The notes under the pieces: generated by a model
What the model saw: the letters and a program-made list of their open reading frames with translations, nothing else
Told to the model about the DNA's origin: nothing
Databases searched by the model: none
Shown here: positions 31,073 to 39,902 of the stretch, one piece after another
Position numbering within the stretch: position 1 is the first letter of the stretch
Layout: each line of letters starts with the position of its first letter
Assembly: GCA_023251255.1 (NCBI GenBank)
Contig: JAHEZD010000047.1
Coordinates: 1-44,214, forward strand
Length of the DNA stretch: 44,214 nt
DNA from: Chitinophagaceae bacterium
GTDB taxonomy: Bacteria; Bacteroidota; Bacteroidia; Chitinophagales; Chitinophagaceae
Direction of reading: 5' to 3'
Made by a program: the position numbers and the translations under genes

Positions 31073-32521
31073 TTAATGCCCTCCACTTACTTTGGTATCA
31101 TAATCAATTCCCTGTGATTTCAATACGCCCAAAACCCTTACAGCATAAAAAGCCAAGTAAGCAAAACATGCCACACCCACTACATAACTGTATTGAATCC
31201 CTAAAAGATGGTCGGCGGCGAGGTAGCCTTGAAAATAACTGATGAAGCCTCCACCCATAATCATCATGATTAAGAAGCTACTCCCTTCGTTTGTATGTTT
31301 GCCAAGACCAGCTACAGCCAATGTGAAAATACATGGCCATAATGTGCTGCAAAACAATCCCACGCTTACAAATGCAAATACGCTCACCATGCCATGTGTT
31401 AGCATTCCAATGGCCAATGCAGTAATACCCATCAATGAAAATATCAATAGCATCCTTGCCGGGTTCCCCTTGCTCAGGATATCACCTGCAATCATTGCTG
31501 CAATCACGATGGCATATACATAAAAAGGTGTGATGTCATGTTGGGCTACCTTATTCACTATTAGAAAAACAGCAAAAGCAATATATGGCATGAAGAATTT
31601 CAGGATATCCTTTGCACTTTTGCTGATGTCAAAAGCCCCCACACTACTGGTCCATCTACCAATCATTAAGCTTGCCCAATACAAGGAAATAAATGGGGCC
31701 ACTTTATCTGTGCTTACACCAAGTTTTACTTTTAAATATTCGGGCAAATTGCTTGCTGTGGCTACTTCCACACCTACATAAACAAAAATGCCGATCATGC
31801 CCATCCATAATTGGGGGTACTGGATAGCATATTTTTTGTGCATTACCTTACTTGTACTATCTGCTTCTTCTGCAGCAACATTTTCCAAGTTTATTTTATT
31901 TGGTATGGAAGAAAACTTAAAGAAGATGGCAACCAATAAAAAAGCCAAACCTAAAATAAGGTAAGGTGCTTTAACGCTTTCAATGCTTGCTACAGAATTA
32001 TTGGAAGAAACGCTACCAAAAATGGCAAAACTTACCAGTAATGGACCGATGGTGGTACCAAAATTATTTACCCCGCCCGCCATGCTCAATCTTTGCGAAC
32101 CAGTTTTAGGGTCACCCATCACCACTGCCAATGGATTGGCTGCAATTTGCTGCAATGAAAAACCAAGTGCAACAATGAACAACCCCGTAAGCATCAATGT
32201 GAAGGAACCTGTATTGGCAGCAGGATAGAAAAGCAAAGTGCCAATAGCTGAAATGCTTAACCCAACTGCTATGCCATTCTTATAGCCCATTTTATTCAGT
32301 AAATCACCACCAATGCTCTTTGATATAAGCAGGTATATAATTGAGCCAACAGTATAAGCATTATAAAAAGCCAATGATACCAACTGGCTTTGTGCCTGGG
32401 ATAGATTGAAGGCCTTCTTAAATACAGGAATGAGGATGTCGTTGCTGGCAGCAACAAACCCCCAAAAAAAGAATACCGTGATTAACGTTCCGAACTGTGA
32501 CCATTTAGTTTGTTGATTCAT
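31073..32521 (-). CDS. FucP-type sugar:H+ symporter (MFS; glucose/galactose or fucose permease)
   Basis: This 482-residue inner-membrane transporter with 12 spans opens with FFFWGFVAASNDILIPVFKKAFNLS, which is the hallmark of the FucP/GluP group. It also has ALGFSLQQIAANPLAVVMGDPKTG, a signature of the same group. It is longer than E. coli FucP because of a charged central loop (NKINLENVAAEEADSTSKVMHKK). It is likely to import glucose, galactose or a related sugar with protons. It is the first gene of an operon with the sugar kinase and is divergent from glgA, with a 217-base shared upstream region. Confidence 0.92.
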   Translation of the reverse strand: MNQQTKWSQFGTLITVFFFWGFVAASNDILIPVFKKAFNLSQAQSQLVSLAFYNAYTVGSIIYLLISKSIGGDLLNKMGYKNGIAVGLSISAIGTLLFYPAANTGSFTLMLTGLFIVALGFSLQQIAANPLAVVMGDPKTGSQRLSMAGGVNNFGTTIGPLLVSFAIFGSVSSNNSVASIESVKAPYLILGLAFLLVAIFFKFSSIPNKINLENVAAEEADSTSKVMHKKYAIQYPQLWMGMIGIFVYVGVEVATASNLPEYLKVKLGVSTDKVAPFISLYWASLMIGRWTSSVGAFDISKSAKDILKFFMPYIAFAVFLIVNKVAQHDITPFYVYAIVIAAMIAGDILSKGNPARMLLIFSLMGITALAIGMLTHGMVSVFAFVSVGLFCSTLWPCIFTLAVAGLGKHTNEGSSFLIMMIMGGGFISYFQGYLAADHLLGIQYSYVVGVACFAYLAFYAVRVLGVLKSQGIDYDTKVSGGH

Positions 32522-32674
32522 AGCAAGCTAGTTTTATTTTGGGGCTGAAAGTAAAACGATTTGTTCATTGAAAACCTACGAAAAATCAAATTCCATGATT
32601 TTTTTGGAACTAACCTGTTTCAAAAATCATTGTGCATCAATTTGTTTAATAGATTTACAAAGATGAACCGGTAC

Positions 32675-32705
32675 TTCAGTCGTGCTGCATATAGATATAG
32701 TTTTG
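32675..32705 (+). promoter_or_regulatory. Candidate glgA promoter
   Basis: The sequence TAGTTTTG (32698-32705) matches the Bacteroidota -7 consensus TAnnTTTG exactly, 33 bases upstream of the glgA ATG. The upstream -33 box is weak (ACTTC at 32673-32677). A second weaker candidate is TTG at 32630-32632, 17 bases, then TAGATTTA at 32650-32657. Confidence 0.4.
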
Positions 32706-32738
32706 CTGCTTGTACCAAAACAATAAATTTTTTCTTTC

Positions 32739-34157
32739 ATGGAAATTATTCACGTTAGTGCCGAATGCTATCCTGTGGCAAAAGCGGGTGGCCTGGGGGA
32801 TGTAGTGGGTGCCTTGCCAAAATACCAATGCAAGGCGGGGCATTATGCAAAGGTTGTTATGCCCATGTATGAAACGAAATTCCTTCACAACAATGAGTTT
32901 GTAGTGGATTATAAGGGCAGCACAAGCATGGCTGGCATGCCTTTGAACTATACCATCATTAAGGAGAGAACAAACAAATTGGGTTTTGATCTGTATTTGG
33001 TGGATATAAAAGGATTGCTTGACAGGCCAAATATTTACAGCTACAGTGATGATACCGAAAGGTTCGTGGCTTTTCAAATTGCCGTGATAGATTGGATGAA
33101 CCAATGGGGCCATCTACCAGATGTGGTCCATTGCCATGATCACCATACAGCATTGATCCCTTTTATGATGCAGTACTGTTATGCTTACAAGGATAAGCTG
33201 GCTAAAGTACCCACCGTATTGACCATTCACAATGCCCAGTACCAAGGCTGGATTGGGTGGGAAAAGAAGCATTACCTGCCTGCTTATGATGAATGGAAAG
33301 GCGGTTTGCTGGAATGGGGGAAGAGTATCAATTCTTTGGCAAGTGGCGTAAAATGTGCTTGGAAAGTAACTACCGTAAGCTGGAGCTATTTGGAAGAGCT
33401 GAGGTGGAGCAGCAACGGATTGGAGAAGCTGTTTGAATATGAAAGGGGCAAATGCGTAGGAATTTTAAATGGAATTGACAATGAGGTATGGAACCCCAAA
33501 GACGATAGTTACCTGAGCAATCATTTTACCAGCAGGACAGTGGCAAACGGTAAGCAAAGAAACAAGCTGGAGCTTTGTGAGCAATTTGGTTTGGATGTAA
33601 GGAAACCTTTGATTGTTTTTATAGGAAGATTAGTGGGGGAGAAGGCGGCGGATATTTTGCCGGACAGCATCATGGCAAGTATTTATGCCATGCAGGGAAG
33701 TGTGAGCTTCTTGATCCTCGGTAGTGGCGACCCGCATGTGGAGTGGCAATTAAGCAATCTCAATGATAGTTTCCCCGGTTATTACCATGCAGTAATTGGA
33801 TATAACGAAGCACTCAGCCATAAAATGTATGCGGGCGCAGATTTCCTGCTAATGCCAAGCCGTGTTGAACCTTGTGGCCTCAATCAAATGTATGCAATGC
33901 GCTATGGTACCGTGCCAATGGTCCGCAGTACGGGTGGGCTGCAGGATACCGTAAAGGACATGGGTGAATGGGAAGGTTTTGGCATCAGGTTCAATAATGC
34001 AAGTGTTGGGGACATCCATTATTCAGTAAGCCGTGCAGTAGCCGTTTATGCGGATACGAAGCACATGCTCTGGATGCGCAGGTACATGATGAACATTGAC
34101 CATAGTTGGGAAAGTGCTATCGATAATTATATGAATGTTTATCGATCCATGAAGTAA
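32739..34157 (+). CDS. glgA: Glycogen synthase (ADP-glucose:glucan glucosyltransferase, GT5)
   Basis: It adds glucose from ADP-glucose to the non-reducing ends of alpha-1,4-glucan in glycogen synthesis. The 472-residue protein has the donor-binding KAGGLGDV motif (K15-V22) and GIDNEVWNP. The acceptor/donor catalytic region is FIGRLVGEKAADILPDS, then MPSRVEPCGLNQMYAMRYGTVPMVRSTGGLQDTV, with the conserved Glu. Length and order are as in GT5 enzymes. It is followed by glgC 199 bases downstream and is divergent from the sugar permease operon. It is not fused to a phosphorylase. Confidence 0.95.
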   Translation: MEIIHVSAECYPVAKAGGLGDVVGALPKYQCKAGHYAKVVMPMYETKFLHNNEFVVDYKGSTSMAGMPLNYTIIKERTNKLGFDLYLVDIKGLLDRPNIYSYSDDTERFVAFQIAVIDWMNQWGHLPDVVHCHDHHTALIPFMMQYCYAYKDKLAKVPTVLTIHNAQYQGWIGWEKKHYLPAYDEWKGGLLEWGKSINSLASGVKCAWKVTTVSWSYLEELRWSSNGLEKLFEYERGKCVGILNGIDNEVWNPKDDSYLSNHFTSRTVANGKQRNKLELCEQFGLDVRKPLIVFIGRLVGEKAADILPDSIMASIYAMQGSVSFLILGSGDPHVEWQLSNLNDSFPGYYHAVIGYNEALSHKMYAGADFLLMPSRVEPCGLNQMYAMRYGTVPMVRSTGGLQDTVKDMGEWEGFGIRFNNASVGDIHYSVSRAVAVYADTKHMLWMRRYMMNIDHSWESAIDNYMNVYRSMK

Positions 34158-34356
34158 CTGTTTTCTTTAGTGGCCAGCAGTGGCATTGGCCTCAACACAA
34201 ACTTTGTTGTGCTTGATGGAAGTATTGGATTGTTGCACATCTGTTCTTTGTTCTGTCCGTTTAAGTTAAGTAATACAAGTTTTTATTTTTTGTTTCATTA
34301 CTCTTCGTATTTTTCTATTGAAATTCAAAAATATAGTACCATAAATAGCTTGTCAT

Positions 34357-35640
34357 ATGTTATCCATTTCAAAGTCAGTAGTAGGAATCATTTTAGGTGG
34401 TGGTGCGGGCACACGCTTGTTTCCCTTAACAGCATCGAGAAGCAAACCAGCCGTACCCATTGCAGGTAAATACAGGCTGGTGGACATTCCCATCAGCAAC
34501 TGCATCAATTCAAATATCAACCGGATGTTCGTGTTGACGCAGTTCAATTCTGCTTCCCTGAACAAGCATATCAAGAATACCTATCACTTCAGTGCATTCA
34601 GTACGGGCTTTGTGGATATCCTTGCCGCAGAGCAAACTCCAGACAACCCCGGTTGGTTCCAAGGAACGGCAGATGCTGTGCGGCAGTCCCTGCGCCATAT
34701 CAGGAACCTTGATTTTGAGTATCTATTGATCCTGAGTGGTGACCAGTTATACCAAATGGATTTTACTGAAATGTTGGCCAACCATAAAGCAAAAGGAGCA
34801 GATCTATCCATTGCCACGATTCCTGTAACAGAAAGGGAAGCACCCGAGTTTGGCTTGCTGAAGTCAGATGACAATGGCATGATTACTTCGTTTATAGAGA
34901 AACCCAAACCTGAAGTCCTAGCAGATTGGACAAGCGATACGGGAACTGACATGCAGTCCCATGGCCGCAATTATTTGGCATCCATGGGGATCTATATTTT
35001 TAATAGGAAAGCAATTTTCAATTTCCTGAATGAGATTCATCCGGATGCAACTGATTTTGGGAAAGAAATTATTCCTGACAGCATCAACAACTACAACGTG
35101 GCCAGCTTTCAATATGACGGGTACTGGACAGATATTGGGAATATCTACTCTTTTTATGAGGCCAACCTTGCATTGACGCAGGAAATTCCTCCATTCAATT
35201 TGTTTGACAATGCAAAAACAGTTTATACCCGTCCACGTATGTTGCCACCAGCAAAAATTAGTGGCACCACTTTGGAAAAGACCTTGATTGCGGAGGGTTG
35301 CATCATCCACGCAAGTAGGTTGGAGAATAGTGTGGTCGGTATCAGGTCAAGAATTGGGCATGGTACAACAATTGTAAGTAGTTACATTATGGGTAACGAT
35401 TATTATGAAACCATTGAAGAAATGGCGGCTAATCTTGCCAAAGGGATACCGAAAGTTGGCATTGGTGAAAGATGCTATATTAAAAACGCAATCATTGATA
35501 AGAATTGCAGAATTGGTGATGATGTAAGGATTAATGGAGGCGACCATTTAGCGAGTGTTGACCATCCTTTGTACACCGTGAAAGATGGAATTGTGGTGGT
35601 GAAAAAAGAGGCAGTTGTCCCCAATGGGTTTGTGATATAA
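34357..35640 (+). CDS. glgC: Glucose-1-phosphate adenylyltransferase (ADP-glucose pyrophosphorylase)
   Basis: It makes ADP-glucose from ATP and glucose 1-phosphate, the committed step of glycogen synthesis. The 427-residue protein has the nucleotidyltransferase loop GGGAGTRLFPLTASRSKPAVP (starting residue 14), KYRLVDIPISNCINS, GWFQGTADAVRQSL and EFGLLK. A C-terminal left-handed beta-helix domain (from about residue 300; ISGTTLEKTLIAEGC, VVGIRSRIGHGTTI, IKNAIIDKNCRIGDDV) forms the allosteric half. The 199-base gap to glgA suggests a separate promoter, but cotranscription is possible. A terminator follows at 35665-35690. Confidence 0.96.
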   Translation: MLSISKSVVGIILGGGAGTRLFPLTASRSKPAVPIAGKYRLVDIPISNCINSNINRMFVLTQFNSASLNKHIKNTYHFSAFSTGFVDILAAEQTPDNPGWFQGTADAVRQSLRHIRNLDFEYLLILSGDQLYQMDFTEMLANHKAKGADLSIATIPVTEREAPEFGLLKSDDNGMITSFIEKPKPEVLADWTSDTGTDMQSHGRNYLASMGIYIFNRKAIFNFLNEIHPDATDFGKEIIPDSINNYNVASFQYDGYWTDIGNIYSFYEANLALTQEIPPFNLFDNAKTVYTRPRMLPPAKISGTTLEKTLIAEGCIIHASRLENSVVGIRSRIGHGTTIVSSYIMGNDYYETIEEMAANLAKGIPKVGIGERCYIKNAIIDKNCRIGDDVRINGGDHLASVDHPLYTVKDGIVVVKKEAVVPNGFVI

Positions 35641-35664
35641 AGCCAAGTCCTGAATAAATAAATT

Positions 35665-35690
35665 AAACATCCGCCCTGCGGATGTTTTTT
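35665..35690 (+). terminator. Rho-independent terminator after glgC
   Basis: A 10-bp stem (aaacatccgc / gcggatgttt) with a 3-base loop is followed by T-runs (gatgtttttttc). It lies 25 bases past the glgC stop. Confidence 0.88.
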
Positions 35691-35748
35691 TCTTGTATTT
35701 TAGCATCGTGTAATAATTACACATTCACTAACTAACGAAACGATTGCT

Positions 35749-37080
35749 ATGTCAACTGCATACACAGGCCTTAAACCTAGGCTCACTTTTTGGCAAATCT
35801 GGAACATGTGCTTTGGTTTTTTCGGTATCCAGTTTGGCTGGAGCCTGCAGATGGGCAACATGAGTGCCATCTATGAATTCCTTGGCGCAAAACCCGAAGA
35901 TATTCCCGGTCTCTGGTTGGCTGCCCCCATGACGGGCCTGCTTGTTCAGCCTATTATTGGTTATTTAAGTGACCGGACCTGGCTACCCAAATTGGGGAGG
36001 AGAAGGCCCTATTTTTTGGTTGGTGCAATACTGAGTTCCATTGCTTTGTTCGTTATGCCCAATTCCCCAACCATTTGGATGGCTGCTGGCACATTATGGA
36101 TAATGGATTCCTGCATAAATATTAGTATGGAGCCCTTCAGGGCTTTTGTAGCTGATAATTTGGATGAGAAGCAGCGCCCATTTGGTTTTGCTATGCAGAG
36201 CATGTTCATCGGACTGGCTTCCTTTATTGCTGGTTACCTGCCCCAGCTATTGGTTAAATGGTTCCATATATCAAGGGATAAAGTTAATGGCTCCATTCCC
36301 CAGAATATCATGCTGTCCTTTTATATTGGTGGGGCTGTATTCTTTATAGCTGTGATGTACACCATCCTTACCAGTAAGGAATATCCACCAACGGATATGG
36401 ACTGGAAGAGCAAAGTAAAAGAGAGCAATAAAGGTTTTGGCGGTGGCATAAAGGAAATATTTTCTTCCATTGCAAATATGCCAGTGCAAATGAGGCGTTT
36501 GGCCTTGGTGAATTTCTTGACCTGGCCGGGCCTATTTTTAATGTGGTTCTATTACAGTACGGGAGTGGCTACACAAATTTTTCATGGAGATGCAAAAACG
36601 AGCAGCGACCTGTTTACCCAGGGCCTCGAACATGCTAATACTACTTCTGCCATACTGAACCTCGTAACATTTGTATTTGCTTTTTCACTTCCCTTTTGGG
36701 TAAGCAAGATTGGCAAGAAGTTCACGCACAGTATGTGCCTGACCATTGGGGCCATTGGATTGATTTCGGTTTACTATGTACACGAGCCGTCTACATTATA
36801 TATAAGTATGGGCATGGTAGGCATTGCATGGGCCTCCATTCTGGCAATGCCCTATTCCATGTTGGCTGGCTGCATTCCGGAAGACAAGATTGGTATTTAC
36901 ATGGGCATTTTCAATTTCTTCATTGTGCTGCCGGAAATTATTGCTTCCTTGTTCTTCGGAAAAATCATGGTGAACTTCTTACATAACGATAGACTGATGG
37001 CTGTTCAAATTGGTGGCTTCCTGTTGTTGGCCGCTGCCATTGTTTGTGCCGTAATTATTAAAGAAAAGAAGATCGATTAA
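35749..37080 (+). CDS. MFS transporter of the SLC45/GPH type, maltose/maltodextrin-like
   Basis: The 443-residue protein has about 12 spans. Features of the SLC45/GPH-like disaccharide carriers are present: FGIQFGWSLQMGNMSAIYEFLG, IGYLSDRTWLPKLGRRRPYFLVG, and WIMDSCINISMEPFRAFVADNL with Asp and Glu facing the pore. Relatives transport sucrose or maltose with H+. The setting (after glgC, before an exported GH13 amylase) points to maltose or maltodextrin import, but the substrate is inferred. It starts 108 bases after glgC behind a terminator, so it has its own promoter. Confidence 0.88.
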   Translation: MSTAYTGLKPRLTFWQIWNMCFGFFGIQFGWSLQMGNMSAIYEFLGAKPEDIPGLWLAAPMTGLLVQPIIGYLSDRTWLPKLGRRRPYFLVGAILSSIALFVMPNSPTIWMAAGTLWIMDSCINISMEPFRAFVADNLDEKQRPFGFAMQSMFIGLASFIAGYLPQLLVKWFHISRDKVNGSIPQNIMLSFYIGGAVFFIAVMYTILTSKEYPPTDMDWKSKVKESNKGFGGGIKEIFSSIANMPVQMRRLALVNFLTWPGLFLMWFYYSTGVATQIFHGDAKTSSDLFTQGLEHANTTSAILNLVTFVFAFSLPFWVSKIGKKFTHSMCLTIGAIGLISVYYVHEPSTLYISMGMVGIAWASILAMPYSMLAGCIPEDKIGIYMGIFNFFIVLPEIIASLFFGKIMVNFLHNDRLMAVQIGGFLLLAAAIVCAVIIKEKKID

Positions 37081-37212
37081 CTATCATAGGAGTGGTTCAC
37101 TTTCTTGAAGAGGGCCATTTTTTTTCTATACTTCAATAGGTTCCATATTGTTCGCTGTTGATAATGCTATCCATTCAACAACTGGTCATCCAAAACAAGC
37201 TAAATTTTTGCT

Positions 37213-39060
37213 ATGAAAAAGATAATGATCGTTCTTGTCTCATTCTTCACTATCCACCATTCACTTCATGCCCAATATGCAGCAATATATCCTAGTAATT
37301 GGTGGGTGGGCATGAAATGGAACAAAGTGCAGCTATTGATTAAAGGTGACCATGATGGATTCAGTGAGGAGAAAGTGCGTATCAACTATCCGGGTGTGAA
37401 GGTGGAAAAAGTAAACAAGTTGGACAATGGGAAATATATTTCGGTTGACCTTAGTATTGCACCTACTGCCAAACCTGGTGAAGTGACCATCGAATTTGTT
37501 GCTGATGGTAAGGTACACGCTGCAAGATGGCCACTGAAAGCGCGAAGAACGGGTAAAGGAACTGCCTATGCACAAGGAGTGGACCAATCAGATCTGGTTT
37601 ACTTAATTATGCCGGACCGTTTCAGCAATGGTGACGCAAGCAACGATAGGGTAGAAGGCATGAGGGACCAATCACTGAACCGGGATTCAGTTTATGATCG
37701 TCATGGTGGCGATTTTAAAGGCATCATCAACCACCTTGATTATTTGAAAGACCTTGGCATTACCACATTATGGATGACTCCTGTGATTGAAAACGACATG
37801 CCCAATAGGACAGAACATGGCTATGCTTTTACCAATCATTATAAAATTGACAGGAGACTGGGTGGTGAGGGCATGTACAAGCAATTGAGCGACGAACTTC
37901 ATAAACGTGGCATGAAACTGATGCAGGATGCCGTGTACAACCATGTGGGCAGTTACAATATTACCTTTCTTGACCAGCCAACAAAAGATTGGTACCATCA
38001 ATGGCCAACATTTACACAAACAAGCTATAAGGACCAACCACTGTTTGACCCCTATGGTTCAAAAAAGGATTACAAGAAATCTGCCGACGGTTGGTTTACC
38101 CATCAAATGCCGGACCTTAACCAAAGTAATCCTTATGTGGCCAATTTCTTGATCCAACACGCATTGTGGAGCGTGGAAGAATTTGCTGTGGATGGCTGGA
38201 GGATTGATACTTATATATATAATGACCTGAACTTTATGAACAGGTGCAATGATGCACTAATAGCGGAGTACCCCAAGATGACCATGTTTGGAGAAACTTG
38301 GGTACAGGGAACGGCCAGCCAAGCGTACTTTGTTCGCAATACCATGAAATTGCCTTTCAATAGTAATCTGATAGGAGCAACAGATTTCCAAACGTTGTTC
38401 AACGGGATATTGCCAACATTGAAGGACAAATTTGGCTGGAATGATGGTGTAAGCAAACTCTACACAACTTTAAGCAATGATTTCCTCTACAAGGATGCAA
38501 GCAATAATTGCATCTTTTTGGACAATCATGACCTGACCCGTATTGCTACTGAAGTGGGTGGTGATGTAAACAAAGTAAAAATGGGCCTTGGGTGGTTACT
38601 GACCAGCCGTGGCATTCCCGAAATATATTATGGTACGGAAGTATTGATGAAGGGCGACAAGGGAATCAACGATGGTTGGGTTCGTCTCGATTTTCCTGGA
38701 GGATGGAACGGTGATGCAAAGAATGCGTTTACACAACAAGGCTTGTCGGCTGAAGAAAAAGATTTGCAGCGCTATACGAAGACATTGGCCAATTTCAGGA
38801 AAAAATCCTCCGCCATTAAAACAGGTAAGCTCATGCAATATGTGCCAGATGATGGCTTGTATGTTTACTTTAGGTACGATGACAAACAAACGGTGATGTG
38901 CATCATGAATACTGCAGAGAAGGAGAAGGAAGTTGATTTCAATAATTACAATGAGCGTACAAAAGGCTTTACCAAAGCCATTGATGTAATCAATGGTTCA
39001 TCTTACTTGAACAAGTTTTCATTGCCTGCCAAACAGATGTTGGTACTTGAACTGAAATAA
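37213..39060 (+). CDS. Exported GH13 alpha-amylase/neopullulanase-like enzyme (SusA-type)
   Basis: The 615-residue enzyme has a signal peptide (MKKIMIVLVSFFTIHHSLHAQ). An N-terminal beta-sandwich (about 22-120, WVGMKWNKVQLLIKG), as in cyclomaltodextrinases, is followed by the GH13 barrel. Motifs are DAVYNHVG, GWRIDTYIY with nucleophile D332, FGETW with acid/base E361, and FLDNHD with D440. A C-terminal beta domain closes it. It should cleave alpha-1,4 bonds of maltodextrins or pullulan in the periplasm, producing sugars for the MFS carrier 132 bases upstream. There is no SusC/SusD pair nearby. The call is firm for the enzyme family but not for exact specificity. Confidence 0.93.
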   Translation: MKKIMIVLVSFFTIHHSLHAQYAAIYPSNWWVGMKWNKVQLLIKGDHDGFSEEKVRINYPGVKVEKVNKLDNGKYISVDLSIAPTAKPGEVTIEFVADGKVHAARWPLKARRTGKGTAYAQGVDQSDLVYLIMPDRFSNGDASNDRVEGMRDQSLNRDSVYDRHGGDFKGIINHLDYLKDLGITTLWMTPVIENDMPNRTEHGYAFTNHYKIDRRLGGEGMYKQLSDELHKRGMKLMQDAVYNHVGSYNITFLDQPTKDWYHQWPTFTQTSYKDQPLFDPYGSKKDYKKSADGWFTHQMPDLNQSNPYVANFLIQHALWSVEEFAVDGWRIDTYIYNDLNFMNRCNDALIAEYPKMTMFGETWVQGTASQAYFVRNTMKLPFNSNLIGATDFQTLFNGILPTLKDKFGWNDGVSKLYTTLSNDFLYKDASNNCIFLDNHDLTRIATEVGGDVNKVKMGLGWLLTSRGIPEIYYGTEVLMKGDKGINDGWVRLDFPGGWNGDAKNAFTQQGLSAEEKDLQRYTKTLANFRKKSSAIKTGKLMQYVPDDGLYVYFRYDDKQTVMCIMNTAEKEKEVDFNNYNERTKGFTKAIDVINGSSYLNKFSLPAKQMLVLELK

Positions 39061-39073
39061 TTGGGTCAAAAAA

Positions 39074-39110
39074 TACGGGAGCCATTATTCAATAAATAAT
39101 GGCTCCCGTA
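39074..39110 (-). terminator. Rho-independent terminator, mainly for the GLPGLI gene
   Basis: A perfect 16-bp stem (39074-39089 and 39095-39110) has a 5-base loop. On the minus strand it is followed by six T residues (A-run at 39068-39073). It ends the minus-strand transcript finishing at 39127 and, as a hairpin without U-run, may also slow plus-strand readthrough from the amylase gene. Confidence 0.88.
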
Positions 39111-39126
39111 CAACATCTTGCTTCAT

Positions 39127-39885
39127 TTAAATCATCATCTTCCAAATATTACGCGGGCCGTTCCTTCCCCAATCCTTGGTGCTTTTTTTCAACTGTTCTT
39201 GAAGGTCGGCGTAATTTGATTTCTTTCCCTTTTTAGGTTGCACCAAATCGGTCTCCTTAATATCTATCAATTGAATTTTTGTGGCAAACCACGTGGTATT
39301 TATTCTTGGAACCGCAATGCCCAGGATCATTCCGGGCAAACCTGTAAAGCTCTCGGGTCCGCCACTGCATTGTATAATGTCGGTATAAAAAGCAATCACA
39401 TAAACACTGTCCATTATTTTACCAATGGCCTTTCTGCATTCAATGCCCGCAATGGTCCTGGTATCGCTGGTAATACGCCAATCTATTTTCCTCAAGCTGT
39501 CAACAATCAGGAAATTGCTTTCAAACACGTTTTTCTGCGATATTGTTTGGCCCTGCTTCAAATCGTTGCAAATAATATTGTCTGTTGTTCTGTCCATCAT
39601 CCAATCTGGTACTTTCTGGAAACCTTGCGGCGCATCACGGCCTACTTTGTACAATGTTTTCTCTTCACTGAAATACAGGTCAAAATAGGTATTCTGTATT
39701 TTGGGGAGCATTTTTTTCATGTTCTGTTTCCAGATATTGTCATTGCCCTCATCCCAGCTTTCATCAATTTCCTTGTGCATGTTCAATTGCTTCTCAAATT
39801 CTATTTTGCCTTTGGTGATGAATACTTGTTGAGCAGTGACCTTGATGGAGGCAATTGCAAAAAATATAAAGAGTATATGTTTCAT
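39127..39885 (-). CDS. GLPGLI family secreted protein
   Basis: The 252-residue protein has a signal peptide (MKHILFIFFAIASIKVTAQQ). The diagnostic GLPGLI motif appears as FTGLPGMILGIAVPR, after the usual YTDIIQCSGGPESF segment (normally ..I..GP..F.GLPGLIL). The C-terminus is basic and Lys-rich. GLPGLI proteins are found only in Bacteroidota, and their function is unknown; they often sit downstream of a TonB-dependent receptor, as here (receptor stop 17 bases upstream). It probably has an envelope location, possibly as a receptor partner. Confidence 0.92.
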   Translation of the reverse strand: MKHILFIFFAIASIKVTAQQVFITKGKIEFEKQLNMHKEIDESWDEGNDNIWKQNMKKMLPKIQNTYFDLYFSEEKTLYKVGRDAPQGFQKVPDWMMDRTTDNIICNDLKQGQTISQKNVFESNFLIVDSLRKIDWRITSDTRTIAGIECRKAIGKIMDSVYVIAFYTDIIQCSGGPESFTGLPGMILGIAVPRINTTWFATKIQLIDIKETDLVQPKKGKKSNYADLQEQLKKSTKDWGRNGPRNIWKMMI

Positions 39886-39902
39886 GTACTGGTTTGTTGA
39901 AG